64,000 bases of DNA, taken from assembly GCA_037127315.1 (NCBI GenBank), contig JBBBDQ010000420.1, positions 1,105,001-1,169,000 on the forward strand, read 5' to 3'. Source of the stretch: Ascarosepion bandense (Eukaryota > Mollusca > Cephalopoda > Sepiida > Sepiidae). This document shows, piece by piece, positions 10,003 to 19,224 of this stretch (within the stretch, counting starts at the first letter, position 1; every line of letters starts with the position of its first letter). The notes beneath the pieces were generated by a model, which had not been told where the DNA came from, searched no databases, and worked only from the letters and a program-made list of their open reading frames with translations. A program made the position numbers and the translations under genes.

Positions 10003-10290
10003 AATTATATATAGAAGTTTTACTCTTACAATCAGATTTCTCCAATACATCATGATCTGATTTTCTATTGGTTCACTGAGACAAACCCTTTGAAAATCGC
10101 CTCCACCTTAATTGTTTGAATTTGGTAAAAATTGTGTGGTTTTTAAGCTTCTATATATAATGGTTACTAACAAATAAAAAAAAATTCACTGCCTGATGAG
10201 GTGCTAATAAGATAGTACCGAAACACAATAGCTCTTGTGTTGCAGAAAACTATGTTTTTATTGTAAACATATAATAAAAATATTACCATA
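9695..10290 (+). repeat. Hammerhead unit family F2, copy 2
   Basis: A direct repeat of copy 1. The hammerhead cores are 599 bp apart (9594 and 10193). Between the shared 5' and 3' segments it holds a (CT)/(TA)/(GA) microsatellite (9905-9996) and about 130 bp not seen in copy 1. No ORF is present. The arrangement of short non-coding tandem units, each with one type-I hammerhead, resembles retrozymes and Penelope-like pseudo-LTRs, but the mobilising element is not identified. Confidence 0.7.
10189..10245 (+). ncRNA. Hammerhead ribozyme, complete type-I fold (family F2)
   Basis: Every helix can be paired. Stem I is 10189-10192 (CTGC) with 10242-10245 (GCAG). The core is CTGATGA at 10193-10199. 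Stem II is 10200-10206 (GGTGCTA) with 10213-10219 (TAGTACC), 7 bp with one G-U and a 6-nt loop. GAAA is at 10220-10223. Stem III is 10223-10228 (ACACAA) with 10235-10240 (TTGTGT). The predicted cleavage is after U10241 (triplet GUU, which satisfies the NUH rule). All invariant core positions are present. Tertiary loop contacts cannot be judged from the sequence alone. Confidence 0.85.
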
Positions 10291-10419
10291 AAGTAGTATC
10301 CTTGGTACTTTGTAATGTTAATTTCACAGGGGATTTAAATCCGATGAGAACTCAATGTTAGAATTTATCAGAGTATTATAATAAAAATAAATTTACTGTC
10401 ATGTAGCCACCTCCAATCA

Positions 10420-11340
10420 ATTTTTCGATACCTAAATTTCAATTGAAAATTTTAAAATAAATAAATTATCTTCAAGCTTTAAAACTAGGTCTATTTGAAA
10501 GCCAAGGGATTAAAGTTAGTAATTCCAGTAACCAAAATACACTGGTGTATTTTAAACCGAAATTATATTGATTGAAATAAGATTTTTCGAAAAGAAAATA
10601 ATTCGTAAACAGTAGCTAACTTTCTGTTTAAAACATCTTGCAAAAATAAAATATACCTCGCAGAAACGTTTTTTAAGTCAATTGTTTAAATTGAAACTTA
10701 ACTTAATCTGATTTCAAACAATAGTACTTCCTTACTGTATGAAATTTACGACAGAAGCTTATCTTAAATACAGCAGTCCTGTTATCAGCGTAATACGAGG
10801 TGACGATTGATTTATTATGACAGCTTCTGTCTGTCAATAACCCAAGTATGGCGACGGATGTACCAAATTTTTATGTATCTAAAAAATGTTTTTTTGCTTT
10901 TTGACTGCATAGTAAACCATGACATAATATTTCCATCAATTACATAATGTTTTAAAGAATTTTCATTTAGCTTTATGGCCGGACGCTTGAATTTGCTTTC
11001 TGAATAAATAGAAATTAAATTTCTAAAATTAATTATTTCAAAATTGATTTCAGTCAATTATGAATAAGTTCTGAAATTTTCATAAAAGTCAGACGATTAT
11101 TTGATTTTTGCAGGGATTTCCAAATTAATGTGTCTTTCAATGTCAAAAAATGCCTTCGCGTAATATTACGTTTTGACGTAATAACCTCTCGCGTCAATTT
11201 ATCCCTCTCACTGACGAGAGAATAAAAGATTTTCTAACATAACTTTGTTTTTATTTAGTTTGGGGCCTTTTCCTTCATAGTATGCTGTTTTTTCAGCGAT
11301 TTTTTGGCGGTACCTACAAAAATGGCCAACTAAATGTTCG
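10420..11340 (+). repeat. AT-rich dispersed element (AT-family), shortened copy
   Basis: It shares, in order, an ATACCTAAATTTCAATTG start, a CCAAAATACACTGGTGTATT block, TAAACCGAAATTATATTGAT, GACGATTATTTGATTTTTGC, and the terminal TTTTTTCAGCGATTTTTTGG-CGGTACCTAC with copies at 46.05-47.59 and 60.74-62.16 kb. The middle is shorter than in the 60.7-kb copy. Short frames inside look fortuitous. Confidence 0.7.
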
Positions 11341-11568
11341 AGCAGAGGTTATCTTATCTCTTGGGATAAAATTACAGCCTCCCGTAATAACTAACACTGT
11401 AAATCTAACCGCCACGCCCAGCTTGTTTGTTCCTGTCCTCCCATGATTCTTTTAGTCTGGATAAATCTAACCCATTCATTGTCGTGAGGAATTTGGTCTG
11501 AAGAGCGGTCTGTAAGAGCACCGCGAAATAATCTATTACCAATGGATTTATAAAAACATCCAACTTAT

Positions 11569-11684
<116 letters not shown>

Positions 11685-11689
11685 CTGTA

Positions 11690-11868
11690 AATTTGTCGTT
11701 GAGCAAGTCTCGAAAACCCCACCGAGTATAAACGCGGAGAGGAAAAAAATTGAAACAAAAAAAGAAACGAACTAAGCACTTGAACATCAGTCAAAGTACT
11801 AGTCGAAAGAAAAAAACCCGAGACGAGTAACCTAAGACGTAAAGCGCTCAATACACAACTAAAGCAAA
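11690..11868 (-). repeat. X-family dispersed repeat
   Basis: Read on the minus strand it matches 59.19-59.36 kb: GAGCGCTTTA, TCGTCTCGGG, TTTTTTCTTTC, AAGTRCTTMGTTCGTTTC and a CGGTGG block, in the same order. Both copies end at a (TA)n tract. No coding potential or terminal repeats were recognised. Confidence 0.65.
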
Positions 11869-12009
11869 CAAGTAAGTAGCTCACCTAGAGAGCCAACGAA
11901 CCTACCAAGGTTTCACCAAATTCGATCTTCATGGAAGAGCCAACTTTCGGTGAAGATTCAATTTGGTGAAACCTTGGTAGGTTCGTTAGCTCTCTAAGTT
12001 AGCTACTTA

Positions 12010-12013
<4 letters not shown>
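11869..12013. repeat. Foldback with two hammerhead-like relics
   Basis: The arms 11869-11935 and 11950-12013 are complementary (GTAAGTAGCT..., GCCAACGAACCTACCAAGG with its complement). Each arm, read toward the outside, has TGAAGA, a short spacer, GAAAC, a 4-bp stem ACCT/AGGT and then U. That is the C3-mutated core, GAAA, stem III and NUH order of a hammerhead. C3 is A or G and stem II is poor, so both would be inactive. Confidence 0.5.
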
Positions 12014-12046
<33 letters not shown>

Positions 12047-12177
12047 GTTCTTTTTGGTGCGACTTTGTTCCCAAGAAACATTATGCATGACGTCAACGTA
12101 GACTATTTCAAAGCTTCAGCTTTCCAGAATAATAATAATAATAATAATATATAGATAAAATATAAGGTATAGATAAA

Positions 12178-13118
12178 ATTCCTAACTTTTGGCTATATTA
12201 TTTAAATGCAGCACATAAAAAACTAGCCAAAGAACTTCAAGAAATAGTTGACGATCCCACTAAAATTCCTGTATGGATGACCAAAGGAATTACATTTCTT
12301 CTACCCAAGAATGGTGACACAAACAACCCGAAAAACTACAGACCAATTACATGTCTTCCGACAACATATAAACTATTAACATCTATTTTAACAAAACAGA
12401 CATATTTATTCTTAGAAAGAAATGACATGATACCGCTTGAACAAAAAGGGTGCAAACGTGGCTGTTATGGTTGTAAAGACCAATTGCTAATTAACAAAAT
12501 GATCCTGGAAAACTGCTACAGTACAAAGAAAAATCTTAGTACTGCCTGGATAGATTATCGAAGGGCATTCGATAGTGTGCCACATCCCTGGATTTTAAAG
12601 ACTTTAAATATATACAAGATATCGCCCGTCATCATCAGTTTCATCAAACAGTGCATGTCTATATGGAAAACAACCCTTTACCTCAATCATATAAATGGAA
12701 CCAATAAGTCTGATGAAATAAACATCAAAAGAGGTATATTTCAAGGTGATTCTTTGTCTCCCTTACTATTCTGCATATCATTAATAGCACTAACCAGTCA
12801 ACTTAATAAGACAGAATGTGGTTATAAAATAGGCCAAAAGAAAATAAGCCATCTATTTTACATGGATGACTTAAAGTTATATGCTAAGAATGATAATGAG
12901 CTGGAAGGTCTTCTGCAAACTGTAAAATGCTTCAGCGAAGACATTGGAATGAAATTCAATTTGAATAAATGTGCTAAAGCTACAGTTTTACGTGGATCAA
13001 TACAAGAAACATCCTCAATTAGCTTAGACCCTGCTGTAACAATAAAAGAATTGAAACCAGAAGAAGCTTATAAATACCTAGGTGTAAATCAGAGTGAAAA
13101 CATTCACCATAAAAAATG
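12178..13118 (+). pseudogene. R4-clade reverse transcriptase domain
   Basis: It reads open from 12166 to 13118; the first ATG is at 12277 but the frame clearly extends upstream (HKKLAKELQEIVDDP), so 12277 is not the true start. RT motifs in order: NPKNYRPITCLPTTYKLLTS (motif 1), EQKGCKRGCYGCKDQLLINK (motif 2), STAWIDYRRAFDSVPHPWIL (motif A, with catalytic D), GIFQGDSLSPLLFCISL (motif B), HLFYMDDLKLYAK (motif C with both catalytic Asp), DIGMKFNLNKCAKA (motif D), then EEAYKYLGV. All catalytic residues survive. The frame shifts at 13113-13118, where translation continues in another frame. Confidence 0.9.
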
Positions 13119-13560
13119 AAAGAAATAGTGCGTAAAGAGTACTATAGAAGGCTACGAATGATATTAAAAACTGAATTGAATTCACAGAACAGAGTTATGG
13201 CCATTAATAGCCTTGCAATCCCAGTTGTCCAATATAGCTTCAACATCTTAAACTGGACTCTAAACGACATCAGGCGAATGGATTCTAAAACAAGAAAGCT
13301 TCTTTCTAAGCATAAGATGCATCATCCAAAGGCTGATGTAGACCGTCTATACATACCCCGTAAAGAAGGTGGAAGAGGTCTTATTCAGCTGGAATTGTCA
13401 TACAAGACAACAACTATTGGCTTACTAACATACATAGAAACAACAAAGGATTGGATGATACAATTAGTAAGGCAACATGAAGAAAGAAAGAAAAAATATT
13501 CAATAATAAAAGAAGGCAGTAAATACAAACAAGATTTACAGATTCTGTAGAAAAGCAAAA
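13116..13560 (+). pseudogene. R4-clade thumb/linker segment
   Basis: It continues the RT after a frameshift: EYYRRLRMILKTELNSQNRV, AINSLAIPVVQYSFNILNW, then RRMDSKTRKLLSKHKMHHPK, VDRLYIPRKEGGRGLIQLEL. The pattern RLYxPRxxGGRGL is common to the RT-endonuclease linker of R2/R4-type proteins. It stops at 13550, and the next part (NRRQEPTVVAKNRKMKAKDK) lies in a different frame. Confidence 0.85.
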
Positions 13561-14141
13561 CAGACGCCAAGAACCAACTGTTGTGGCAAAAAATAGGAAA
13601 ATGAAAGCCAAAGATAAAGCTCTTGGAGAGATGAAACAGCGCTGGCAAGACAAAATATCTGCATGGCCAATATCCAGAACGTGCCAATAAATCCAATGTT
13701 GACAAAGTTAATACTCATCGATGGTTACGTGCATCTGGATTAAAGTTTGAAACTGAAGGCTTTATTCTTGCAGCACAAGACCAAAGTCTTTTCACGAGAA
13801 ACTTCCAGGCAAATATTATGCATAATAATATGGATCCAAAATGCAGGTTTTGTGATAAACACCAAGAAACAATAGACCACCTAATCTCAGGCTGTTCTGT
13901 GCTTGCTCCAAATGAATATAAAAATCGCCACGATAGAGTTGGGCAATATTTACATCGGGCAATGTGCAAACATTATGGAAAATCTGTAAACAAACACTGG
14001 TATGAACATCACCCAGCACCGGTTACAGAAATAGAAGATGTAACTATTCTATGGGATTACACCATCTACACAGACAGAAAAATTGAAGCAAACAGGCCAG
14101 ACATTATTGTTAAAAACCAGAGGAGAAAACTTGTCTATTAA
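13560..14141 (+). pseudogene. R4-clade restriction-like endonuclease domain
   Basis: After another frame change, THRWLRASGLKFETEGFILA leads to a CCHC finger (CRFCDKHQETIDHLISGC) and the endonuclease core YEHHPAPVTEI, WDYTIYTDRKIEANRPDIIV. The RPDI plus a following K/D arrangement is the PD-(D/E)XK-like site of early-branching LINEs. It stops at 14141, but frame-shifted residues beyond (ACPADCN-like, then KMWKLKTRVVPVKVGAFGMI and HIERIPGNPSLQK) extend homology to about 14390. This endonuclease class normally gives site-specific insertion. Confidence 0.85.
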
Positions 14142-14535
14142 TTGATATGGCTTGTCTAGCGGATTGTAACATAGCAATCAAGGAATTTGAAAAACTGTCA
14201 AAATATAAAGACCTGGAAATTGAAATAAAAAAAAATGTGGAAATTGAAAACAAGAGTTGTGCCAGTGAAAGTAGGTGCATTTGGAATGATAAAAAATGAA
14301 ACAAAACGACACATTGAAAGAATCCCTGGAAACCCCAGCTTACAAAAAAAATTGTCTTATTAAGTACAGCCCACACACTAAGGAAAACTTTATCTATGTA
14401 ATGCTAGGGATGATAGGGAAGATAGAAAAACATGAAATGGAGTCATAACAACACGTCACGACCTGCCTTAGGTCTCCCCGCAGACTTGGTTGGTAGTGAG
14501 ACCAAAGCAGAAATATAAATATGATGAAAAATGAC

Positions 14536-14585
<50 letters not shown>

Positions 14586-14820
14586 CTGCCCACTATGCAG
14601 ATATTGGTTTTTAAAAATGATTTCCTTCAAAAAGTTCTTCAAACAAAATTAACACGAACAAAATCTGTGCCCAGTTTATCGACAATTCCTTACTCCCCTG
14701 GTTTTTTTCAGTACTGAAAAAGAAAAACGCCCTGAAGAATAAGGACGTCATAATGGTACTTTCACAAAGTTTTGGAGTCCACATCAGTTTGCTCCGTTAA
14801 GCCGCAAACCTCTCCACATA

Positions 14821-14864
<44 letters not shown>

Positions 14865-14867
14865 TCA

Positions 14868-14915
14868 ACCGCGGACAGATCTGTTTCGCTGTATCACAGC
14901 TCATCACTACGGATA
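14868..14915 (-). ncRNA. Hammerhead ribozyme, mutated (family F1, unit 1)
   Basis: It aligns with the copy at 15094-15145. The invariant C3 is G (GTGATGA). Stem II GCTGT-GAT-ACAGC, GAAA and the ACAG/CTGT stem III are intact, followed by GUC at 14874-14876. Stem I keeps G-C, C-G and C-G pairs. Loss of the C3-G8 pair predicts no activity. Confidence 0.75.
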
Positions 14916-14934
14916 GACAGCCAATTGCTTTTTA

Positions 14935-15000
14935 CCCAGGATTGGAACCCGACCGAATTAGCGTCAGTCGGCGATTCTACCTCTGATCTACGGGCGCTCT
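14935..15000 (-). promoter_or_regulatory. tRNA-like pol III promoter of F1 unit
   Basis: The minus strand contains GTAGATCAGAGGTAGA (A-box-like) and GGTTCCAATCC (B box, one change from GGTTCGAATCC) about 40 bp apart, with a GGGTAAAA 3' boundary. The second unit at 15.17 kb keeps only the B-box half. Confidence 0.65.
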
Positions 15001-15093
15001 GAATGAACGATGCGTAGATGCCGGAGTAGCTACTGTTTTTCAAAGTCTACCATTCTTTCAGAATGCTCAATCAAGGTGTGAGAGCGTAAATAG

Positions 15094-15145
15094 TCACCCG
15101 CAGACAGATCTGTTTCGCTGTATCACAGCTCATCAGTACGGTTAG
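15094..15145 (-). ncRNA. Hammerhead ribozyme, complete (family F1, unit 2)
   Basis: In plus coordinates: core CTGATGA is 15136 down to 15130, stem II GCTGT/ACAGC with a GAU loop (15129-15117), GAAA 15116-15113, stem III ACAG/CTGT with a 2-nt loop, and cleavage triplet GUC (15105-15103). Stem I pairs A-U, U-G, G-C, C-G, C-G directly beside the core. A very short stem III is known in hammerheads of Penelope-like elements and retrozymes. Confidence 0.85.
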
Positions 15146-15193
15146 ACAGCCGATTACTTTTTACCCAGGATTGAAACTCGACCGAATTGGACG

Positions 15194-15302
15194 TTTATGT
15201 CGCGACTCGGAGTTTCATGCGTCATGCAATCATCAGGTGCATATTTCAAACTGATGAATGTATAACGCATGAAACTCCGAGTTGTGGCATGGACTTAGGT
15301 GA
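15194..15302. repeat. Foldback with hammerhead cores on both arms (family F3)
   Basis: The arms GCGACTCGGAGTTTCATGCG and CGCATGAAACTCCGAGTTGT are inverted around a 14-bp centre. On the minus strand CTGATGA (15236-15230), a 13-nt stem II, GAAA, stem III ACT/AGT and GUC follow. On the plus strand CTGATGA (15251-15257), stem II ATGT/GCAT, GAAA (15271-15274), ACT/AGT and GUU follow. The stem I 5' strand is missing in both because the foldback centre lies there, so neither should cleave alone. Confidence 0.6.
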
Positions 15303-15303
15303 A

Positions 15304-15308
<5 letters not shown>

Positions 15309-15359
<51 letters not shown>
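15309..15359. repeat. (TA)n microsatellite
   Basis: About 25 uninterrupted TA units directly after the foldback. Confidence 0.95.
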
Positions 15360-15362
<3 letters not shown>

Positions 15363-16270
15363 CAGCTCCGTTCATACATTGTGCACTGTTTTATTAACAC
15401 CTAAATAATAATACTATACATATGTACACCACTGTTGTATCTATATTTATTTATTTACGTCACTATATATATATATATGCTAAAAAATCTACTTGCTGAA
15501 ATACATTTTATCAGTAAAACCACTGAACAAAACCTTGGTGCTAAACACTATCACAACTGAACACTATATATCTTTCACTTCCAAATAAGTATCATAACTT
15601 TCTGAAAAACCTAATAGAGCTTTAAAATAAATATGTCTATTAAAAATAGATTCCGGAAAAAATACGTTCGCTAAATATGCCTCACGTACTTTTCAGGAAT
15701 TAAGAAGTACTCTTGGTGTTTACAAGTCCCTTGACTTAATAAAAACCAAAGATTTTTCCTCGAAAAGAAAAACATTTCCGAAATTCTTGTGTCATTTCAG
15801 ATAAATAGTTTATTTTTATGAGTTTGCATTTAGAGAGGCAAGTGGTTCAACGCCATAATCATGTTTGCGTTGAATATATAAGCGCCATAGCAAATTGGAT
15901 AAATAGTAGCTTCATTATTACTTATGTGAGGAATGCGCCCGAACGCTGTGGTATTGAATGCAGGCCGGGGGAGATGGACGGCGAGCCCAAATGGGATTTT
16001 TGCTATGCTTGTGCTGTCAGCTTAATGGAAGCATAATGGAAAATGCATTCCAAGACGCGCGTATTTTGCTTGGCTCATTCGTAGGAATGCCTTTCATGAT
16101 ATCCTAAGGCCTTAATGTTAATTACTGGCATTCAGTTTAGCAGCATTTCCTAAAGGGCCACAGCTTCTTACACTGGAAAGAAGGATACGGTTTTAAGCCA
16201 GGAACTCGCTTGCACACACTTAAATACACGCAAGGGAAGCATGAATCGTAGACTGGGTGACATTTTACAG
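15360..16270. other. Unassigned stretch
   Basis: From 15.8 to 16.25 kb the base composition is less AT-rich. A 72-codon plus frame at 15818-16036 (with CRPGEMDGEPKWDFCYAC) has no motif I recognise. No splice pattern or repeat match is obvious. Confidence 0.35.
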
Positions 16271-16274
16271 TCCC

Positions 16275-16570
16275 TGTATTTCTTTTAATACGTTTCCTTT
16301 ACCAAGCAAGGCGATAATGCCACTAGAACGAAAGGGTTTACAGATAGTAAAAGTGAAAGACAATGAGAAGATTTAGAACGAAGAGGTTTAAGGAAAGGAC
16401 CCCACCACAAAAACAAAAACAAAGAACAACAAAAAAAAACGGTTCAATATGACAAAAGATGGCAATTTAAATTTTTTTTAATAAAAGAAAGAAATCAGAA
16501 GGAAGTTCCACAGGTGCGGAAGTGCAAGAAAAGAAACTGTTTGAGTAGAAGTGGCGGTTGCATCTAGTTT
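16275..16570 (-). mobile_element. Decayed LINE 3' end
   Basis: Complement of a LINE tail (CAAGCAAGGCGATAATGCCAC at 16300-16322), then the GAAGTTCCACAGGTGCGGAA and AAGAAACTGTTTGAGTAGAA blocks at 16501-16560, which correspond to the RTSRLWN region of intact copies. Confidence 0.6.
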
Positions 16571-16579
16571 GTTTGAGTT

Positions 16580-17370
16580 TAAGCTTTGTTTAATGACATA
16601 TCAACCTCTGTGGGTTATTTAGTTTACGGTAGACGGTGTTGTGCTGTCATTAATGGTACTAGATGCGACACTATACGGCTGTTTCCAGATCGATAGCTGC
16701 AAAGTCATTCAACTTTTGCTGCTATTTATCAGCGCGTTGCTGAGACAGGATCCGTGTCACCACAAACTGTGGATCGAGGAAGACCAAGGTTCGTTCGTAC
16801 GCTTGACCACGAAGAACACATTTATAGAGTTTGAGTTTAAGTTTTGTATAATGACATATCAACACTGTGGGTTATTTAACGCCCAAAAAGGTGGGGTTTT
16901 AAAGTATTTTTAAATCTCTATTATAGTGAGAAGGTTGAATTAATCAGATTTTCATTAAAAAATGATATTTTTATTTTTATTTTTTTTGTATTTTAGAAAA
17001 CTGGAGATATCTTCTAGTTTTGTATTAAAAAATGAAATGCTGGTAATAAAATTTTTCCTTCAAAAATGTATCATGGGAATAAATTTTGTTTTCCTTCAAA
17101 AGAGTATATTTTTCTATAAAGTCTATTTTCAAGTATATATTTCTATAAAAGTTTATTTTTATATTTTCAAATTGTTTTGTCCCCATTTTGGGTATTAACT
17201 ATTTGCCCATAGCTGGGACCATAAAAACTGCTACTACTCCGGATCAGGGTGGATCTGGGAACAACTGCAATTAAGAGGTGGTTTCATGCTCCTCACAACC
17301 TTCCAATCAGAGGCCTTACTGCCGGATGCAGTTTAGCGTCGTACCTAGGACCAGATTGCATCTAGATGAT
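16580..17370 (+). repeat. I/E family dispersed repeat, longest copy
   Basis: It begins with two direct copies of an ATGACATATCAAC..GTGGGTTATTTA segment (16590 and 16848). It then runs through an AT-rich body (TATCTTCTAGTTTTGTATTA, CTGGTAATAAAATTTTTCC) and a TTTTGTCCCCATTTTGGGTA junction into the E module ending near TAGCGTCGTACC. The body recurs inverted at 48.52-48.9 kb. The copy serves as the empty-site reference for the LINE insertion at 4.4-5.0 kb. Confidence 0.65.
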
Positions 17371-17379
17371 TCATCGGTG

Positions 17380-17700
17380 GGGCCTAGTTGTCAATTTAGA
17401 AGCACGCCTAAATTTATGTAGTCACTGTACTAGCGTAAAAAGAGCAATTCCCATGAAAATATTTGTTGAAAAGCCAAAGGGAAACCACGTCATATCAGTG
17501 AGAAAGTGAATGAAGTCGAGATGCCTGGTCAGAATAGATTACATTACAGACCCTTCTTTGGATTTTTTCAAGAATCTCGAGGTGTATCAGACTAGATATA
17601 GCAGCACTATTTAATGTAATGGTAGATGTATACATTTGCAAGATGGATTTTGACTAGAAAAATCTTTTGGCACGACACAGTGACCCAGTTCTCCCTGTAG
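17380..17700 (-). mobile_element. LINE-B relic
   Basis: It aligns in order with 6.28-6.55 kb on the same strand (AAAATATTTGTTGAAAAGCC, ATTACAGACCCTTCTTTGGA, AGCAGCACTATTTAATG), covering the KYFHGFC to IYKSTIRP part of the ORF. It is heavily mutated. Confidence 0.7.
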
Positions 17701-17731
17701 TAGATGCAGCAATTTACAATAAATATGAAAG

Positions 17732-18030
17732 CAGTCAGTCAGTCAGTTAAGTACTATACGTGATAAAACGCTTGGGCGATCATGTCTCGAAACAGACATG
17801 ACTGACTGGGCAGAAGATTATCCCGCAGTAGGTTGCCATTGCTTTCTGCGGTAGACTGGTTGCCGACCAAGGCTATAGAACCCAGTCTGTCCTATTATTT
17901 AACCCATAAATGGAGGGAAGAGACGGAGTAATACCTTTCCCAAGGGTATTTGCGCGTAAGTGAATGAAAGGAATTCAACCTCGGTTCCCCGATTTCTCGT
18001 TCCGAACCGATATCCACTCCGCCACAACGC
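17732..18030 (-). mobile_element. SINE-B, near full length
   Basis: The complement carries the whole family in order: a GTTGTGGCGGAGTGGATATCGG head with A box, a damaged B-box side, CTTACGCGCAAATACCC, TTAATCC-like middle, GGCAACCTACTGCGGGATAA, and the tail ending ACTTAACTGACTGACTGA. Confidence 0.85.
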
Positions 18031-18059
18031 AGAAAGCAGTACAAATTTTAAAATAATAA

Positions 18060-18530
18060 GATTTCTTTATAAGAGGTGACATTCATAAAGAGCTAATTGT
18101 ATTTTATGCAGTTTCAGAAATCGTGCTGAATACTAATTTGTTTTGGTTAACGATATAATAACAACTTATGTATCATTTAATACCGAAATTATATTTTCTT
18201 GGGAGTTTTGGTCATTTTTAATATTATAATCTATTTCGAAAAGTTATTTTTACTATTAAAATCTATTGCTTTATTTTTTTTACAATCAAACTCTATCTGT
18301 AGAATTTTTACTATGAAAATCTATTTTATAATTTCGTAGTGTATTGAGCTCAGTTTGTGGGGTTCACTACCTGCCCATAGATTGGACCCTTGCAGGTGCT
18401 ATCACCTCGAATCAGGGTGGATTTCGAAACAACCGTCATTAAGATGTGGTTTCACTCTCATGAAAATCTTTCGATCAGAGGCCTTGCTGCCGGATGTAGT
18501 TTATCGTCATACCTGAGATGAACTGAATTT
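18060..18530 (+). repeat. I/E family, partial body plus E module
   Basis: AT-rich body remnants at 18180-18340 (TACTATTAAAATCTATTG) precede the E module from about 18355 to 18530, which ends TAGTTTATCGTCATACCTGA. Confidence 0.55.
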
Positions 18531-18559
18531 TGATATCCTATATGCCAGTCAATAATAGA

Positions 18560-18910
18560 TAATTTCTTCATAGGAAACGAGACTCGAAGCTGCAGAAATG
18601 TAGTTCTACAAACTGATACTTAGAATGTCATGGACGGAACAGGTGAGAAACTGGACAATTTCTATACAAACAAAGAATACACTCAAAGTAACAGAGTTAT
18701 GGCTCTACAGATGGATGGTGAGAATGCAATAACATGTACATGTGAACAATGAAAATGTTCTAAAGAAAACAGGAAGTCTACGATTCTGCCATGTATAGAA
18801 TATTCAGCCATATAGTAAATTGAGAAAAGTAATGAAGAAAAGCATCCCGCTGCTTTAGAGACCTTTCAGAAATGTTCTTTTGTGTCTAATATTGGATAAT
18901 TTTTTAAAAT
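18560..18910 (+). pseudogene. RTE-like LINE relic
   Basis: ACTCGAAGCTGCAGAAATG, GTTCTACAAACTGATACTTA and ATGTCATGGACGGAACAGG match the RLEATEMWFYRRMLRISWTE region of better copies, with stops and indels. Confidence 0.55.
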
Positions 18911-19224
18911 GCAAGAATAAATTGAATAAATGTCTACCGCCCCCGTGTATGTTCACTGCCCCCGTCAAATGAAATAAAAACCCCTAGTGCACCCTTTCAA
19001 CGTAACAGAGCCCATAAAGGGGCGCGATTGCCCACGTTGGGAAACACTATTCTAGATTGATGATTTAATGTTTGATAGGTCTTAATTCCAATCCGGCTCA
19101 GTGTCAATTTCATTTCCTGATCAGAAAGGACTGTCGAGGGAACTAGTTTATTTGCCGATGACCCGAATATATGTCAGGTAGTACATATTCCATGATGAGT
19201 CCGTTGTGTCATACGTAATACAGA

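Larger units (their letters stand above)
12129..14584 (+). mobile_element. Relict R4-clade non-LTR retrotransposon in (TAA)n
   Basis: A 5'-truncated element of about 2.4 kb encoding one polyprotein in at least three broken frames: reverse transcriptase, then a restriction-like endonuclease. It has (AAT)n at 12129-12149 just before its truncated 5' end and (TAA)n at 14537-14584 directly after its 3' UTR. The YMDD active site and the C-terminal endonuclease place it near R4/Dong/Rex6. Dong elements are known to insert in TAA repeats, so the flanks fit target choice. The N-terminal zinc-finger region is missing, and the first readable residues (DKIPNFWLYYLN) are just upstream of RT motif 1. Confidence 0.85.
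14868..15195 (-). mobile_element. tRNA-hammerhead composite unit (family F1), tandem 1.4-mer
   Basis: On the minus strand a partial unit (15195 to ~15103) is followed head to tail by a full unit (15102 to ~14874). Each ends with a tRNA-like B box (GGTTCCAATCC / GTTTCAATCC), GGGTAAAAAG, GGCTGTCTA and a hammerhead. The hammerhead cleavage sites are 229 bp apart. The array ends in a (TA)n tract (14822-14862). No ORF. Tandem non-coding units punctuated by hammerheads are the layout of retrozymes; the tRNA-like promoter region makes it look like a SINE as well. Confidence 0.75.

Noticed and set aside
12277..13116. The R4 reverse transcriptase as an intact gene starting at 12277
   Set aside because: Homology extends upstream in frame, the rest of the protein is in other frames, and the 5' part is missing, so it is a relic.
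15818..16036. 72-codon frame in a less AT-rich stretch as a host exon
   Set aside because: No recognisable motif, no supporting splice sites or neighbouring exons; short enough to be chance.
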